A program made the position numbers and the translations under genes. A stretch of 35,668 nt of DNA from Cupriavidus gilardii (GTDB lineage Bacteria; Pseudomonadota; Gammaproteobacteria; Burkholderiales; Burkholderiaceae), in assembly GCF_013314895.1 (NCBI RefSeq), contig NZ_JABTYE010000034.1:1-35668 (forward strand), read 5' to 3'. The notes under the pieces were generated by a model that saw only the letters and a program-made list of their open reading frames with translations, was not told where the DNA came from and did no database searches. The stretch's first letter is position 1, and every line of letters begins with the position of its first letter. Below are positions 7,749-16,754 of the stretch, piece after piece.

Positions 7749-7835
7749 ATGTTCCTGAACCGCAAACGCATCTTTACTGACAGTGATCGGCAGGCCTGGC
7801 CCTGGCGTCGCTGGCGCGCCTCTCAACAGGCGTAA
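7749..7835 (+). CDS. trpL: Candidate trp leader peptide (Trp-rich, 28 residues)
   Basis: A 28-codon reading frame, 303 bases upstream of trpE, encodes a basic peptide with three tryptophans close together (Trp17, Trp19 and Trp22 in AWPWRRW). Trp is rare, so three in six codons directly before a biosynthetic trp gene is the hallmark of an attenuation leader: ribosome stalling at these codons under Trp starvation would change folding of the RNA downstream. The stop codon lies 58 bases before a terminator-like hairpin, a plausible geometry. The Shine-Dalgarno is weak (GAGAA about 11 bases upstream). The assignment is inference from position, composition and the hairpin, not from sequence similarity. 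Confidence 0.7.
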   Translation: MFLNRKRIFTDSDRQAWPWRRWRASQQA

Positions 7836-7893
7836 AGTGCGTTCGCGACTGGGCTGATCGCGTCCCGCCGATTCCATCGGCACGGCGCGTCGA

Positions 7894-7922
7894 CCGGACC
7901 GGCGGTCCTGCCGGCCCGGTTT
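7894..7922 (+). terminator. Candidate trp attenuator hairpin
   Basis: CCGGACCGGC (7894-7903) pairs with GCCGGCCCGG (7910-7919) with one A-C mismatch and a six-base loop, then TTTCCCTT. The stem is strong and the T-tract short and interrupted, so termination may be partial. A perfect 6-bp hairpin (7867-7881) lies directly upstream. Its place between the Trp-rich leader peptide and trpE suggests the terminator arm of an attenuator. Confidence 0.5.
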
Positions 7923-8138
7923 CCCTTCCCGGCAATCCCTGCTAGCGTTACCCGAACGCGCAATACGCCCCTGGCTCGAGACGAGCGACAGCGGAACGAC
8001 CGATCGATCGGACCGTCCGCGTCCTTCCGACGAGCCGCCAGAACGGGGCCGGTGCTTCGGCCATCCTGCCCCTCCCAGAATCGCCCGCCGGGGACCACCT
8101 TGCCGCAGCGCCCCGGTGCGCCGTCCCAGAGGACCGTC

Positions 8139-9659
8139 ATGACCGAACTCGAATTCAAATCGCTGGCCGACCAGGGCTACAACCGCATTCCGCTGATCGC
8201 CGAGGCCTTCGCCGATCTCGAGACGCCGCTGTCGCTGTACCTGAAGCTCGCGCAGTCGCAAACCCGCGGGGTCAACACCTTCCTGCTCGAATCGGTGGTC
8301 GGCGGCGAACGCTTCGGCCGCTATTCCTTCATCGGCCTGCATGCGCGCACGCTGCTGCGCGCCTACGGCCAGCGCACCGAGGTGGTGACCGACGGCAAGG
8401 TGGTCGAGACGCACGAGGGCAATCCGCTGGACTTCATCGCCGCCTTCGAGCGGCGCTTCAAGGTCGCGCTGCGCCCCGGCCTGCCCCGCTTCTGCGGCGG
8501 CCTGGCCGGCTACTTCGGCTACGACACGGTGCGCTATATCGAGAAGAAGCTGGCCGACACGCAAAAGCCCGACGACCTCGGCCTGCCCGATATCCAGCTG
8601 CTGCTGTGCGAGGAACTGGCGGTGATCGACAACCTGTCGGGCAAGCTCTATCTGATCGTCTACGCCGATCCCGGCATGCCGGAAGCCTATTCGCGGGCGC
8701 GCCAGCGTCTGCGCGATCTGCGCATGAAGCTGCGCCAGCCGGTCGACGTGCCGGTCACCAGCCCGTCGGTGCAGACCGAGGTCTATCGCGAATTCGACAA
8801 GGCCGACTACCTCGCCGCGGTGGGCAAGGCCAAGGAGTACATCGTGGCGGGCGACATGATGCAGGTGCAGATCGGCCAGCGGCTGACCAAGCCCTACCGC
8901 GACGCGCCGCTGTCGCTGTACCGCGCGCTGCGTTCGCTGAACCCGTCGCCGTACATGTACTTCTACAACTTCGGCGACTTCCAGATTGTCGGCGCTTCGC
9001 CGGAGATCCTGGTGCGGCAGGAAACGCGCCGCACCAGCGAACAGGGCGAGACGCGCTCGCGCCGTGTGGTGACGATCCGCCCGCTGGCCGGCACGCGCCC
9101 GCGCGGCAATACGCCCGAGCGCGACGCCGAGCTGGCCACCGAGCTGCTCAACGATCCGAAGGAGATTGCCGAGCATGTGATGCTGATCGACCTGGCGCGC
9201 AACGACATCGGCCGCATCGCCGAGACCGGCTCGGTCAAGGTCACCGACCGGATGGTGATCGAGAAGTACTCGCATGTGCAGCACATCGTCAGCTCGGTCG
9301 AAGGGACGCTGAAGGACGGCATCAGCAATCTGGACGTGCTGCGGGCGACCTTCCCCGCCGGCACGCTGAGCGGCGCGCCGAAGGTGCGGGCGATGGAGAT
9401 CATCGACGAGCTCGAGCCGCGCAAGCGCGGCATCTACGGCGGCGCGGTCGGCTATCTATCGTTCGGCGGCGAGATGGATCTGGCGATCGCGATCCGCACC
9501 GGCATCGTCAAGGACGGCAATCTCTATGTGCAGGCAGCCGCCGGCATCGTGGCCGACTCCGATCCCGAGGCCGAATGGCGCGAGACCGAGGCGAAGGCGC
9601 GCGCGGTGATCCGCGCCGCCGAGCAGGTGCAGGACGGGCTGGACTCGGACTTCGCGTAA
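8139..9659 (+). CDS. trpE: Anthranilate synthase component I
   Basis: TrpE, with the glutaminase TrpG, converts chorismate to anthranilate, the first committed step of tryptophan synthesis. The 506-residue protein has the N-terminal feedback-inhibition element with LLES (Leu49-Ser52) in NTFLLESVVGGERFGRYSF, and the chorismate-binding C-terminal half with QIGQRL, GASPEILVR, IRPLAGTRPRG, HVMLIDLARNDIGR, FPAGTLSGAPKVRAMEIIDELE and the late GGAVGYLSF. The LLES element implies direct feedback inhibition by Trp. The ATG at 8139 has AGAGGA just upstream; an earlier in-frame ATG at 8052 would add 29 unrelated residues. Its partner trpG is about 7.3 kb away, separated by the pga operon on the opposite strand, so the two subunits must be made from separate transcripts. 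Confidence 0.97.
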   Translation: MTELEFKSLADQGYNRIPLIAEAFADLETPLSLYLKLAQSQTRGVNTFLLESVVGGERFGRYSFIGLHARTLLRAYGQRTEVVTDGKVVETHEGNPLDFIAAFERRFKVALRPGLPRFCGGLAGYFGYDTVRYIEKKLADTQKPDDLGLPDIQLLLCEELAVIDNLSGKLYLIVYADPGMPEAYSRARQRLRDLRMKLRQPVDVPVTSPSVQTEVYREFDKADYLAAVGKAKEYIVAGDMMQVQIGQRLTKPYRDAPLSLYRALRSLNPSPYMYFYNFGDFQIVGASPEILVRQETRRTSEQGETRSRRVVTIRPLAGTRPRGNTPERDAELATELLNDPKEIAEHVMLIDLARNDIGRIAETGSVKVTDRMVIEKYSHVQHIVSSVEGTLKDGISNLDVLRATFPAGTLSGAPKVRAMEIIDELEPRKRGIYGGAVGYLSFGGEMDLAIAIRTGIVKDGNLYVQAAAGIVADSDPEAEWRETEAKARAVIRAAEQVQDGLDSDFA

Positions 9660-9743
9660 GCGCCGCCCGCAGCCCGAAGACTTCGTCGCCCCTCGCACGC
9701 GGGGGCCGGGCCTCTTCCCTCCGGGAAAAAAGGAAGCCGCTGG

Positions 9744-9763
9744 GTTCCCGCCTGCGCGGGAAC
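9744..9763 (-). terminator. Palindromic hairpin between trpE and pgaD
   Basis: GTTCCCGC-CTGC-GCGGGAAC is a perfect 8-bp stem with a four-base loop in the 112 bp between the convergent trpE and pgaD ends. Read on the minus strand, a run of six T (with TTCC before it) lies about ten bases beyond the stem, so it may help stop pga transcription. The sequence resembles the TTCCCGC...GCGGGAA palindromes scattered in many beta-proteobacterial genomes, so it may be a dispersed repeat as well as a terminator. Confidence 0.55.
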
Positions 9764-9771
9764 GACGCGCT

Positions 9772-10245
9772 CTACTTCACCGCAGAAATTTGCCGGGCGG
9801 GCGCTTGCACCGAATGCGGCAGATGTACATCCGCGATGGTGCCGTCCCCCTCATGGTCGACCACCGCGACCTTGGCCTTCTGCAGCGCGCTCAGCTGCTG
9901 CCCCGACAGCTTGAAACTGCGCGCCAGTTCGTCGTCGCGCAGCGCCGGGATCGGCTTGCGCCGATCGAGCCCGGAGAAGCGGTACTGGTTGTAGAGCGCC
10001 CAGGTCAGCAGCACCACGCCGTTGAACAGCCCCACCACCACGTAGATCGACAGCGTGCCCGCGGTCGGCAGCAGCGCCGACCAGAACGGCACGTCGGGAC
10101 CGGCGTTGGCGTGACGCAGCACAGCCAGCAGCCCGGTCACGCACAGGTAGCCGAAGCCGACCCAGGCCAGCGCGGTCAGCAACGCATCGATCAGCCAGCC
10201 CACGCGCGTGCGCCTGGTACGAATGATCATGTCATCGGGATTCAT
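9772..10245 (-). CDS. pgaD: PgaD, PNAG synthase accessory subunit
   Basis: PgaD partners the glycosyltransferase PgaC in the inner membrane; in E. coli the pair is activated by cyclic di-GMP. The 157-residue protein has two transmembrane helices (about residues 16-43 and 58-83), the tryptophan-containing TWALYNQYRFSGLDRR after the second, and a hydrophilic C-terminal tail. That is the layout of E. coli PgaD (about 137 residues), with a somewhat longer tail. Its ATG overlaps the pgaC stop by one base (TGATG), so translation is probably coupled. Sequence conservation in this family is low; the assignment rests on topology, the RFSG segment and position as last gene of a complete pgaABCD operon. 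Confidence 0.88.
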   Translation of the reverse strand: MNPDDMIIRTRRTRVGWLIDALLTALAWVGFGYLCVTGLLAVLRHANAGPDVPFWSALLPTAGTLSIYVVVGLFNGVVLLTWALYNQYRFSGLDRRKPIPALRDDELARSFKLSGQQLSALQKAKVAVVDHEGDGTIADVHLPHSVQAPARQISAVK

Positions 10246-11576
10246 CACGACCTCATCGATTTGATGCCGCGATCCGGGCTGGTCCAACGGGCACGGCGCC
10301 GGGTCTTGAGCATGACTTTGGGGAAGGCCATCAGCGTGGTCAGCATGCCGATCATCCAGAAGGCCAGCGGATACCAGATGGTCCAGTACATCGAGCGGCC
10401 CAGCTTGGGCTCGTAGCGGCGGTCGATCGCCACGCTGATGGCGAACTGCAGCACGCAGACCACCGCCAGCACCATGCCGGTAAAGCCCGGCGGCACGAGC
10501 TTCTCGATGCGGATGTTGTCCGGCAGGTCGACGAAGTAGCCGAGTGCCCACAGGATGATCGACATCGCGAAGATGAAGGCCCAGCCCGCCGACAGGCAGT
10601 ACTCGGCCATCAGCGGCCACAGCCGGCGATGGCGCCAGATCCAGATCGAGCGCACGTTCTTCAGGAACACCTCGGCGCCGCCCTGAGCCCAGCGCAGACG
10701 CTGCTTCCACAGGCCGCGCAGCGTCTCGGGCATCAGGATCCAGCACAGCGCGCGCGGCTCGTAGAAGATCGACCAGTGGTCGCGCTGCAGCTTCCAGCTG
10801 ATGTCGATGTCTTCGGTGATCATGTCCAGGCTCCAGTAGCCGGCACGATCGAGCGCGCGGCGGCGGAAGGCCGCCACCACGCCGGACACCGTGAAGACCT
10901 GGCCGTAGACGCGCTGGGTGCGCTTGATCAGCCCGATGATCGACGAGAACTCGCCCACCTGAATGCGGCCGATCAGCGTCGAACGCGTACGGATGCGCGG
11001 GTTGCCGGTCACCGCGCCGACGCGCGGGTTGTCGACCATCGGCGCAACCAGGTACGCGGCCGCATCGGGGTCGAGCACCGCGTCGCCGTCGATGCAGACC
11101 AGATACTCGCCGCGCGCGGCGAGCGCGCCCATGCGCAGCGCCATCGCCTTGCCCTGGTTCTGGGCCAGGTGGACCACGCGCAGGCGCTCGTGCTTTGCCG
11201 CCATCGCATCGAGCAGCGCACCTGTGCCGTCGCGCGAACCGTCGTTGATGGCGATCACCTCGAAGTTCGGATAACGCTGCGCCAGCGCGGCGCGCAGCGT
11301 TTCTTCACCGTTCTTCTCCTCGTTGAAGCAGGGCACCAGGATCGAGATGAAGGGCTCGCCTGCCACCTTGGGCGGCTGGCGGTCTTCGTCCCAGGACCAC
11401 TTGCGCTCCCAGTGCCACCAGTAATAGACGCCGCCGGCCATCCACAGTCCCGACATGAACAGCGGATAGAAGAACACGAAGGCAAGCAGCAGGTCGCCGG
11501 TGGCGAGCACGGCCAGGCCGATCGGCATGCCGAGCGCGATGCACAGGACGATCAGGGCAAATAGACGTTCGATCAT
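10245..11576 (-). CDS. pgaC: PgaC, poly-beta-1,6-N-acetylglucosamine synthase
   Basis: This processive family-2 glycosyltransferase polymerises UDP-GlcNAc into PNAG and exports it across the inner membrane. The 443 residues are nearly the length of E. coli PgaC (441). N-terminal membrane helices cover about residues 4-52, followed by the cytoplasmic domain with ISILVPCFNEEKNGEETL, INDGSRDGT, the metal-binding CIDGDAVLDPDA (Asp163, Asp165), catalytic base TEDIDISW (Asp256) and the processivity motif QRLRW (292-296). C-terminal helices follow after about residue 310. The start overlaps the pgaB stop by four bases (ATGA), and the stop overlaps the pgaD start, a tightly coupled operon. Confidence 0.97.
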   Translation of the reverse strand: MIERLFALIVLCIALGMPIGLAVLATGDLLLAFVFFYPLFMSGLWMAGGVYYWWHWERKWSWDEDRQPPKVAGEPFISILVPCFNEEKNGEETLRAALAQRYPNFEVIAINDGSRDGTGALLDAMAAKHERLRVVHLAQNQGKAMALRMGALAARGEYLVCIDGDAVLDPDAAAYLVAPMVDNPRVGAVTGNPRIRTRSTLIGRIQVGEFSSIIGLIKRTQRVYGQVFTVSGVVAAFRRRALDRAGYWSLDMITEDIDISWKLQRDHWSIFYEPRALCWILMPETLRGLWKQRLRWAQGGAEVFLKNVRSIWIWRHRRLWPLMAEYCLSAGWAFIFAMSIILWALGYFVDLPDNIRIEKLVPPGFTGMVLAVVCVLQFAISVAIDRRYEPKLGRSMYWTIWYPLAFWMIGMLTTLMAFPKVMLKTRRRARWTSPDRGIKSMRS

Positions 11577-13585
11577 GGCGCGGGGTACCAGGCATTGGAC
11601 AGCGCCGGCCGGATCACGTCGAGCCGAGGCTGGTTGTTATGGAAGTCGTCCGGGTAGTAGCCGAAATTGCGGGCGCCGCGGCGCTGCAGGCGCTGCATCC
11701 AGCCCGCCAGCACGGCACTGTCCACCGGCGGCGCATCGGCCTTGCGCCAGTCGCGGCTCTGCAGCTCGAACACGGTGCGGCGCAGTGCGCCGGGCCGCTT
11801 GGCCACGGTATCGACCAGCGAATCGAGCCACGCGTTTTCCTTGCCGGCCGGCACCTGCTCCATGTAAGGCATGGCCATCGGCGCGGTCCAGTCATAGGCG
11901 CCAAGGAAATCGTCGAGGTTCTGCGCGAACCAGGCCTCGCTCTCCGGCTGCAGGATCGGGGCGGCGAAGATGTTGCGTGCGGTCTTGATCGCCGGTCCGC
12001 GGATCGCGCGTACCTTGGCGGTCAGTTCGTGGGTGAAGTCGACCAGCGCCCGGCTCTTGAACCGCGTCCAGCGCTGCATCGTCTCCGGACTGGCACGCAG
12101 CGCCTCGATCGAATCGGGCAGTCCGGCCTTGCGATAGGCCGCCAGGGCCGGCGCGCTGACATCCTCGAAGTCGCTCATCACGGCGTCGTCGTGGAACAGG
12201 ATGCCGTCGAACACCGCATGGCGTGCCAGGTCCTCGTAGAGTTCGCCGATGCGCTGGCGGGCCGCCGGATCGAACGGCGACAGGCGCCGGTACTGCTTCG
12301 GATCGACGTCGACGCGGCCCGTCTGCGGATCCCAGCGCGACACGCGCGCGATCGACTTGTCCAGGTCGAGGGCCAGCACCGGCATCCACGCATAGAGCTT
12401 GACGTTGGTCCTGTTGCGCAGCTGCCAGGCGACGCGGTTGAACAGGTCGGCGCGCACCGGCAGCACGCGGTTGGGGAAGTACACCGACTTCACCAGGCCG
12501 CTGGCATCGGGGTCGGCAAACGCCTGCAGGAAAACCGTGTCGATCTGCAGGTCGTAGATGCGCTGCACCAGCTTGTCCAGATTGCGGTCGATCTGCGCGG
12601 GATCGGCGTCGTAGACATAGTCCAGGTCCACATGCGCGACGCGCATGTTCTGCTGCTGCTCCATCTCGACCACCGACTGCGCGAAGCCGCGCAGGCCCGG
12701 ATCGTCGCCGATCAGCAGGCGCGCGCCGGACATCAGCTTGTCGACCGTCGCCAGCCCGTCTTCCAGCGTCAGCGCCATCTGGTAGCCGTTCTCGCCGATG
12801 ATGCGCAGCGCCGAACCGCTTTCGGCGCCATACGGCCAGATCCACACGCGCACCGGCTTGCCGGTGATGCGCCGGACCTTCTCGGTGATCCGCTGCACGT
12901 CGTTGCGCACACGCTTTTCATAGGCGGCGTCGCTCTCGTAGGTGCCGGTCTTGCTGTCGTAGGCATGTACCGCGGCCACCGGCTGGGTATTGCCCTGCGG
13001 GTTGGCCAGCACGCCGTAGTGGTGCGCGTCGGTATGGGCGCCGATCTCGACCAGGCCCGAGGCGGCAATCTCGCGTACCTGCTGCCACGTCAGCATGCGG
13101 TCGCGTTCGGTCGGCGTGCCGCCGAAATCGACCGGCTTGTTCTCGGGCGTGTCGAGCCATACGCCGACCGGCGCCAGCACCGCGGGCCAGCGATAGGCCT
13201 TCAGGATCGGCAGCACACGCGTATAGAAGCTGCGGTAGCCGTCGTCGAAGGTCAGCAGCACCGCACGGTCGGGCAGCGCCTCGCCGTCGTTGCGGGCGGC
13301 CAGGATCTGGTCGACGGTGACGGGCCGATAGCCGTTCTCGCGCAGCCAGGCCAGCTGACGGATCAGCTGGTCGGTGCGTACGCTCAGATAGGCCTGGTCC
13401 GGGTCGCGGTCCTCCACGTCGTGGTACGCCAGCACCGCGACATGGTTGCGCGGCCAGGGCTGTTCGGCCTTCGGCACCGGCCGTTCGGCCGGCGGCGTGA
13501 AGCGCGGAATGTCCTTGGCGCAGGCGGCGAGCAGCAACGTCGCCACTGCGAGGAACAACATCAGAAAGGCGCGATAGGGGCGCAT
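11573..13585 (-). CDS. pgaB: PgaB, PNAG N-deacetylase / glycoside hydrolase lipoprotein
   Basis: PgaB partly de-N-acetylates PNAG in the periplasm, which allows export through PgaA, and its C-terminal domain cleaves the polymer. With the start at 13585 the protein has 670 residues (E. coli 672). The first 22 form a lipoprotein signal ending LLLAAC with Cys22. Catalytic residues fall at the E. coli numbers as I recall them: His55 and Asp114-Asp115 (TFDDGY), with His184 and His189 in EIGAHTDAHHYG, a carbohydrate-esterase-4 domain. The GH153-type domain starts near 315 (VAHVDLDYVYD) and has FHDD at 464-467. That numbering match and GGAAG eight bases upstream favour this ATG over in-frame ATGs at 13600 and 13609. 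The stop overlaps pgaC by four bases. Confidence 0.95.
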   Translation of the reverse strand: MRPYRAFLMLFLAVATLLLAACAKDIPRFTPPAERPVPKAEQPWPRNHVAVLAYHDVEDRDPDQAYLSVRTDQLIRQLAWLRENGYRPVTVDQILAARNDGEALPDRAVLLTFDDGYRSFYTRVLPILKAYRWPAVLAPVGVWLDTPENKPVDFGGTPTERDRMLTWQQVREIAASGLVEIGAHTDAHHYGVLANPQGNTQPVAAVHAYDSKTGTYESDAAYEKRVRNDVQRITEKVRRITGKPVRVWIWPYGAESGSALRIIGENGYQMALTLEDGLATVDKLMSGARLLIGDDPGLRGFAQSVVEMEQQQNMRVAHVDLDYVYDADPAQIDRNLDKLVQRIYDLQIDTVFLQAFADPDASGLVKSVYFPNRVLPVRADLFNRVAWQLRNRTNVKLYAWMPVLALDLDKSIARVSRWDPQTGRVDVDPKQYRRLSPFDPAARQRIGELYEDLARHAVFDGILFHDDAVMSDFEDVSAPALAAYRKAGLPDSIEALRASPETMQRWTRFKSRALVDFTHELTAKVRAIRGPAIKTARNIFAAPILQPESEAWFAQNLDDFLGAYDWTAPMAMPYMEQVPAGKENAWLDSLVDTVAKRPGALRRTVFELQSRDWRKADAPPVDSAVLAGWMQRLQRRGARNFGYYPDDFHNNQPRLDVIRPALSNAWYPAP

Positions 13586-13614
13586 CAAGGTGGCTTCCAT
13601 GGCATGCATCCCGT

Positions 13615-16164
13615 TCAGAATCGGTAGGTCAGGTCGAACACGATGCGCAGTTCGCGCTCGCGCTGGCCGTCGTACGGACGGCTGGTGCCGGTGATCGTGG
13701 CGCCGACGTCGAACACGTCGTTGGTGCGGAAGCGCTGCCCGTAGCCGATCATCATGATGGCGCCGGTACCGTAGCCGCGCTGCGCGTACGCGCCCGCGCC
13801 GGCCAGGAACTGCTGCTCCCAGACGGTTTCGTAGCGGCGATGCAGCGTGTGCGTCAGCCGGACCGACGGCAGCAGCGTCAGGTCCGAGCGCGGGTTGTAG
13901 TACGGCGTGTCCCGGCGCGTGTTGCGCGAGGCCCAGATGTCGACCAGCAGGTCGCCCTTCAGATGCGGCGCGGTATAGAAGCGCTGCACGCCGGCGACGC
14001 CGCCTTCGAGGCGGTCGTTGCCATCGCTGAAGCGCGACGGCGCCACCGTGAACATCCACTCGCTGCGCTCGCTGGCGCGGTAGCGCGCGAAGGCCGACAA
14101 CGTATCGGCATAGATGCCCTGCTTGAGCGCGCGCAGCGGCGTGCCGGTCGAACGCAGCGCGCCCGAGGCGCCGATCTGCCAGCGATCGTCGATGTCGTAT
14201 TGCGCCGACAGCCGTCCGCCGGCACGGCCGTTGCCGCCGCCGCCATAGTCGTGCGCCGAGACCTCGCCTTCGACCGTCAGGTCGCGCACGCGGTACTGCA
14301 CGCCGGTGCGGGCCCAGCGGTAGTCGACGCTGCCTTCCTGGAAGCGGCCGGTGGCGTAACCGATGCCGCCGAAGGCGCGCCAGTCGTAGTTGATCGGCGG
14401 GGTGTACAGCACCGCCTCGATGCCGAAGTTGCCGTTGCCGACTACGGCGCTGTCGTTGGCGAGACCCCGATAGCCCTCGATGCGCAGCTCGGACTTGTTA
14501 TGGACCTGCCAGTCGCGATCGAGGCGCTTGACCGCCAGGTCTTCGGGATAGCGCGCCATCGTGTCGTTACGCAGCATCTCTGCCTGCCGCCATTCCTGCA
14601 GATCGAGCGCGGCATGGCCCTGCTGGACCTCCAGCGGCACGGCGCGCGGGTCCAGCGTTTCGGCCAGCTTCAGTTCGCTCTCGGCCTGACGCGGCCAGCC
14701 GCGGGCGCGATACAGCTCGGCCCGCAGCACGCGCAGCCGCGAATTGCCCGGCGCACGGCTGACAAGATCTTCGAGCCGCTGCTGCGCGTCGACGGTGTCG
14801 TCGGCGAGGCGGCGCGAACGCGCGCTGACCTCGGCGGCATCGAGCCACAGGTCGTTCGGCTGGCGCGTCGGCTGGCCGCGCAGCCACCGCCAGCGCGGTT
14901 GCTCGGCGCTGGCCTGCTGCACCACCTCGCCGGCCGGCGGGAATTTCTCCGCCTCGGCATGCGCGTAGTAAAGTCCGGTCTGCGCGGCCAGCCGCGCCTC
15001 GGCGTCGCTGCCCGGCGGATACGCATCGCGGATCGCCTGCGCATACAGCGTCTCCGCCTGTTCGGGATGCCGCAGATACAGATAGGCCGCGGCGACGTCG
15101 GTCAGCGCGAAGGCCGGTACCTCGACGCCTTCGGCGCGCAGCGCCTCGTATTCGTTGACCAGGTCCTGCATCCGCACGCGCGCGTGCAGCGCGGCGAGCC
15201 GGTCGATGCGGGCGCGGCGCAGCTGGGCTTCGCCGCGCGGGCCGGCGCCGCGCAGTTGCGGCAGCAGTTGCTCGTAGCGGGCCAGCGCGCGGTCGGCGAT
15301 GGCGAAGCGCTCCGCTTCGGTGCGGGTCGGCATGTCGGCCAGCCGCACCTGTTCGGCGGTCACATCCAGTTCCAGCTCGAGCCGGTCGGCGCGATCGAGC
15401 AGGCCCGGATGTTCGTCGGCTACGCGCAGCGCGGCTTCCGGCAGGCCGGCGTGCTCGAGCGCACGCACGTATTCGCGCACCACGTCCTTGCGCTGCGGCG
15501 CCAGGCCATGGGCCCGGTCGGCCTCGAACAGCGCCTCGTACGGATCGTTGGCGCGGGTGTGCGCGTACGCCAGCGCAATGCGGGCATCGGGGTTGGCCGG
15601 CTGCCGCTCGACCAGCGCCCGGCCCGCCGCGACGGCGTCGGCGGTGCGGCCGCTGTCGGCCAGTACCAGGATCTCGCCCAGGGCGAAGTCCTGGCGCCCC
15701 GGGAAGCGCTGGCGGCCTTCGCGGTACAGCGCCAGCGACGCGTCCCACTGGCGTTCGTCGCGTTGTGCGCGTGCCACGGCGGCGAGCACGTCGGCCGGCA
15801 GGGTGCTGGCGTCCGCGCCCAGGGCACGGTAGGTGTCCAGGACCTCGGCCGGGCGGCCCGCCCAGCCGGCGATGATCATGCGGTCGTAGGCCGCGCGGCG
15901 ATCGGTCGGCGCCTGCGCCAGCCGTTCGCGCAGCGCGATCAGGGCCGGTTCGTGGTCGCCGGCGCGGGCGCGCTGGATCAGCGCATCGTATTGCTGGTCG
16001 GCCTGCGCCAGTGCGGCATGCGCCGGCAACGCCAGGCAGGACATCGCCGCCGCCAGCCCGACGGCCAGCTGCACCGGGGTACGCCGCCGCAACGTGTGCA
16101 TACGGCGGGGATCGGCCGGAACGCGGGCAGGAGAGCGCGAATGACGCGTCATCAATGACTCCAT
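13615..16164 (-). CDS. pgaA: PgaA, outer-membrane PNAG export porin with TPR domain
   Basis: PgaA exports PNAG across the outer membrane. The product of about 849 residues (E. coli 807) has a signal peptide ending ALPAHA near residue 50, a long all-alpha Ala/Arg/Leu-rich region of tetratricopeptide-like repeats (about 55-510), then a C-terminal region of alternating polar/aromatic strands (GGIGYATGRFQEGSVDYRWA, YRVRDLTVEGEVSAHDYGG) that ends in Phe (FDLTYRF), as expected of a beta-barrel. Two ATGs (16164 and 16152) both have GGAG at five to six bases, and a third (16101) gives a conventional short signal peptide but no Shine-Dalgarno; the start is therefore uncertain by up to 21 residues. It is first in pgaABCD, and 29 bases separate its stop from the chosen pgaB ATG. 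Confidence 0.93.
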   Translation of the reverse strand: MESLMTRHSRSPARVPADPRRMHTLRRRTPVQLAVGLAAAMSCLALPAHAALAQADQQYDALIQRARAGDHEPALIALRERLAQAPTDRRAAYDRMIIAGWAGRPAEVLDTYRALGADASTLPADVLAAVARAQRDERQWDASLALYREGRQRFPGRQDFALGEILVLADSGRTADAVAAGRALVERQPANPDARIALAYAHTRANDPYEALFEADRAHGLAPQRKDVVREYVRALEHAGLPEAALRVADEHPGLLDRADRLELELDVTAEQVRLADMPTRTEAERFAIADRALARYEQLLPQLRGAGPRGEAQLRRARIDRLAALHARVRMQDLVNEYEALRAEGVEVPAFALTDVAAAYLYLRHPEQAETLYAQAIRDAYPPGSDAEARLAAQTGLYYAHAEAEKFPPAGEVVQQASAEQPRWRWLRGQPTRQPNDLWLDAAEVSARSRRLADDTVDAQQRLEDLVSRAPGNSRLRVLRAELYRARGWPRQAESELKLAETLDPRAVPLEVQQGHAALDLQEWRQAEMLRNDTMARYPEDLAVKRLDRDWQVHNKSELRIEGYRGLANDSAVVGNGNFGIEAVLYTPPINYDWRAFGGIGYATGRFQEGSVDYRWARTGVQYRVRDLTVEGEVSAHDYGGGGNGRAGGRLSAQYDIDDRWQIGASGALRSTGTPLRALKQGIYADTLSAFARYRASERSEWMFTVAPSRFSDGNDRLEGGVAGVQRFYTAPHLKGDLLVDIWASRNTRRDTPYYNPRSDLTLLPSVRLTHTLHRRYETVWEQQFLAGAGAYAQRGYGTGAIMMIGYGQRFRTNDVFDVGATITGTSRPYDGQRERELRIVFDLTYRF

Positions 16165-16504
16165 GGGGACTCCGCAGCCTGTCTCGCTGTGATGGTCAAG
16201 CACCCGCGGCGTGCCATCGAAGACGCGCGCGCGAGTCCGTTATCGGCTAGGGAAGGGCGGCACGAGGGCACGGAACCCGATCGGGTCTGTCCCGCCTGCG
16301 GAGATCGACGGGGGAGGACCTACGGGATCCGGCGGGCACCGAAGAACCGCGCCGGATGGCCATCCGCAGCAGGGATGGCGTCGTGCAACCGCAATCGATG
16401 CTGATTCGCAAGATGCGGTGCCGCAAAACTTCGCAAAGTGTAGTGAAGAAGCTGAAAATCGATTGTGAACGATAGAAAACGTGCCAAATTCCGCTTCCCC
16501 GGGA

Positions 16505-16520
16505 CCCAACCGTGGTTGGG
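16505..16520. promoter_or_regulatory. Perfect 16-bp palindrome, candidate operator
   Basis: CCCAACC-GT-GGTTGGG has 7-base arms and a two-base centre. It lies at the edge of the AT-rich stretch, about 340 bases upstream of pgaA and 485 bases upstream of trpG. Its short centre and non-GC-only arms suit a dimeric regulator site better than a terminator (no T-tract follows). Confidence 0.4.
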
Positions 16521-16754
16521 GATTGCGGAGCGGGCCGGTTGCCGGGCGGCACTCGCGCTCGACACCGGCACGCGAGGCAAGTTAAAGTAGCGACTTCGTT
16601 CCGGATGCGCGGTGTCCCACAAAGCGTCGCTTTCCGTGTAACCTCCGAACACACCCCCCGATTCACCCGATCATCCGATCACGCAATCGTCTGACGCAGA
16701 ACCACGATGACCTTCCGGGCTCCGACCGTTTCGTCGCATCTGTCCCGTTGGTGG

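Larger units (their letters stand above)
7652..8138 (+). other. trpE leader region with serial hairpins
   Basis: This 487-bp stretch between gph and trpE holds the leader peptide ORF (7749-7835) and a chain of short perfect stems: 7817-7821 with 7828-7832, 7844-7848 with 7858-7862, 7867-7872 with 7876-7881, and the attenuator-like hairpin 7894-7919. Beyond 7925, up to the trpE Shine-Dalgarno (AGAGGA near 8128-8133), I see further GC-rich self-complementary stretches but no gene. The layout fits ribosome-mediated attenuation; I could not identify a convincing antiterminator pairing by hand. Confidence 0.55.

Noticed and set aside
11639..13627. Long plus-strand open frame opposite pgaB
   Set aside because: pgaB has all its catalytic residues on the minus strand; the plus-strand product is low-complexity and without motifs.
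16462..16486. Sigma-54-like promoter on the minus strand upstream of pgaA (TGGCACG followed by TATC)
   Set aside because: The -24 half is good, but the -12 half lacks the required GC, so it does not meet the consensus.
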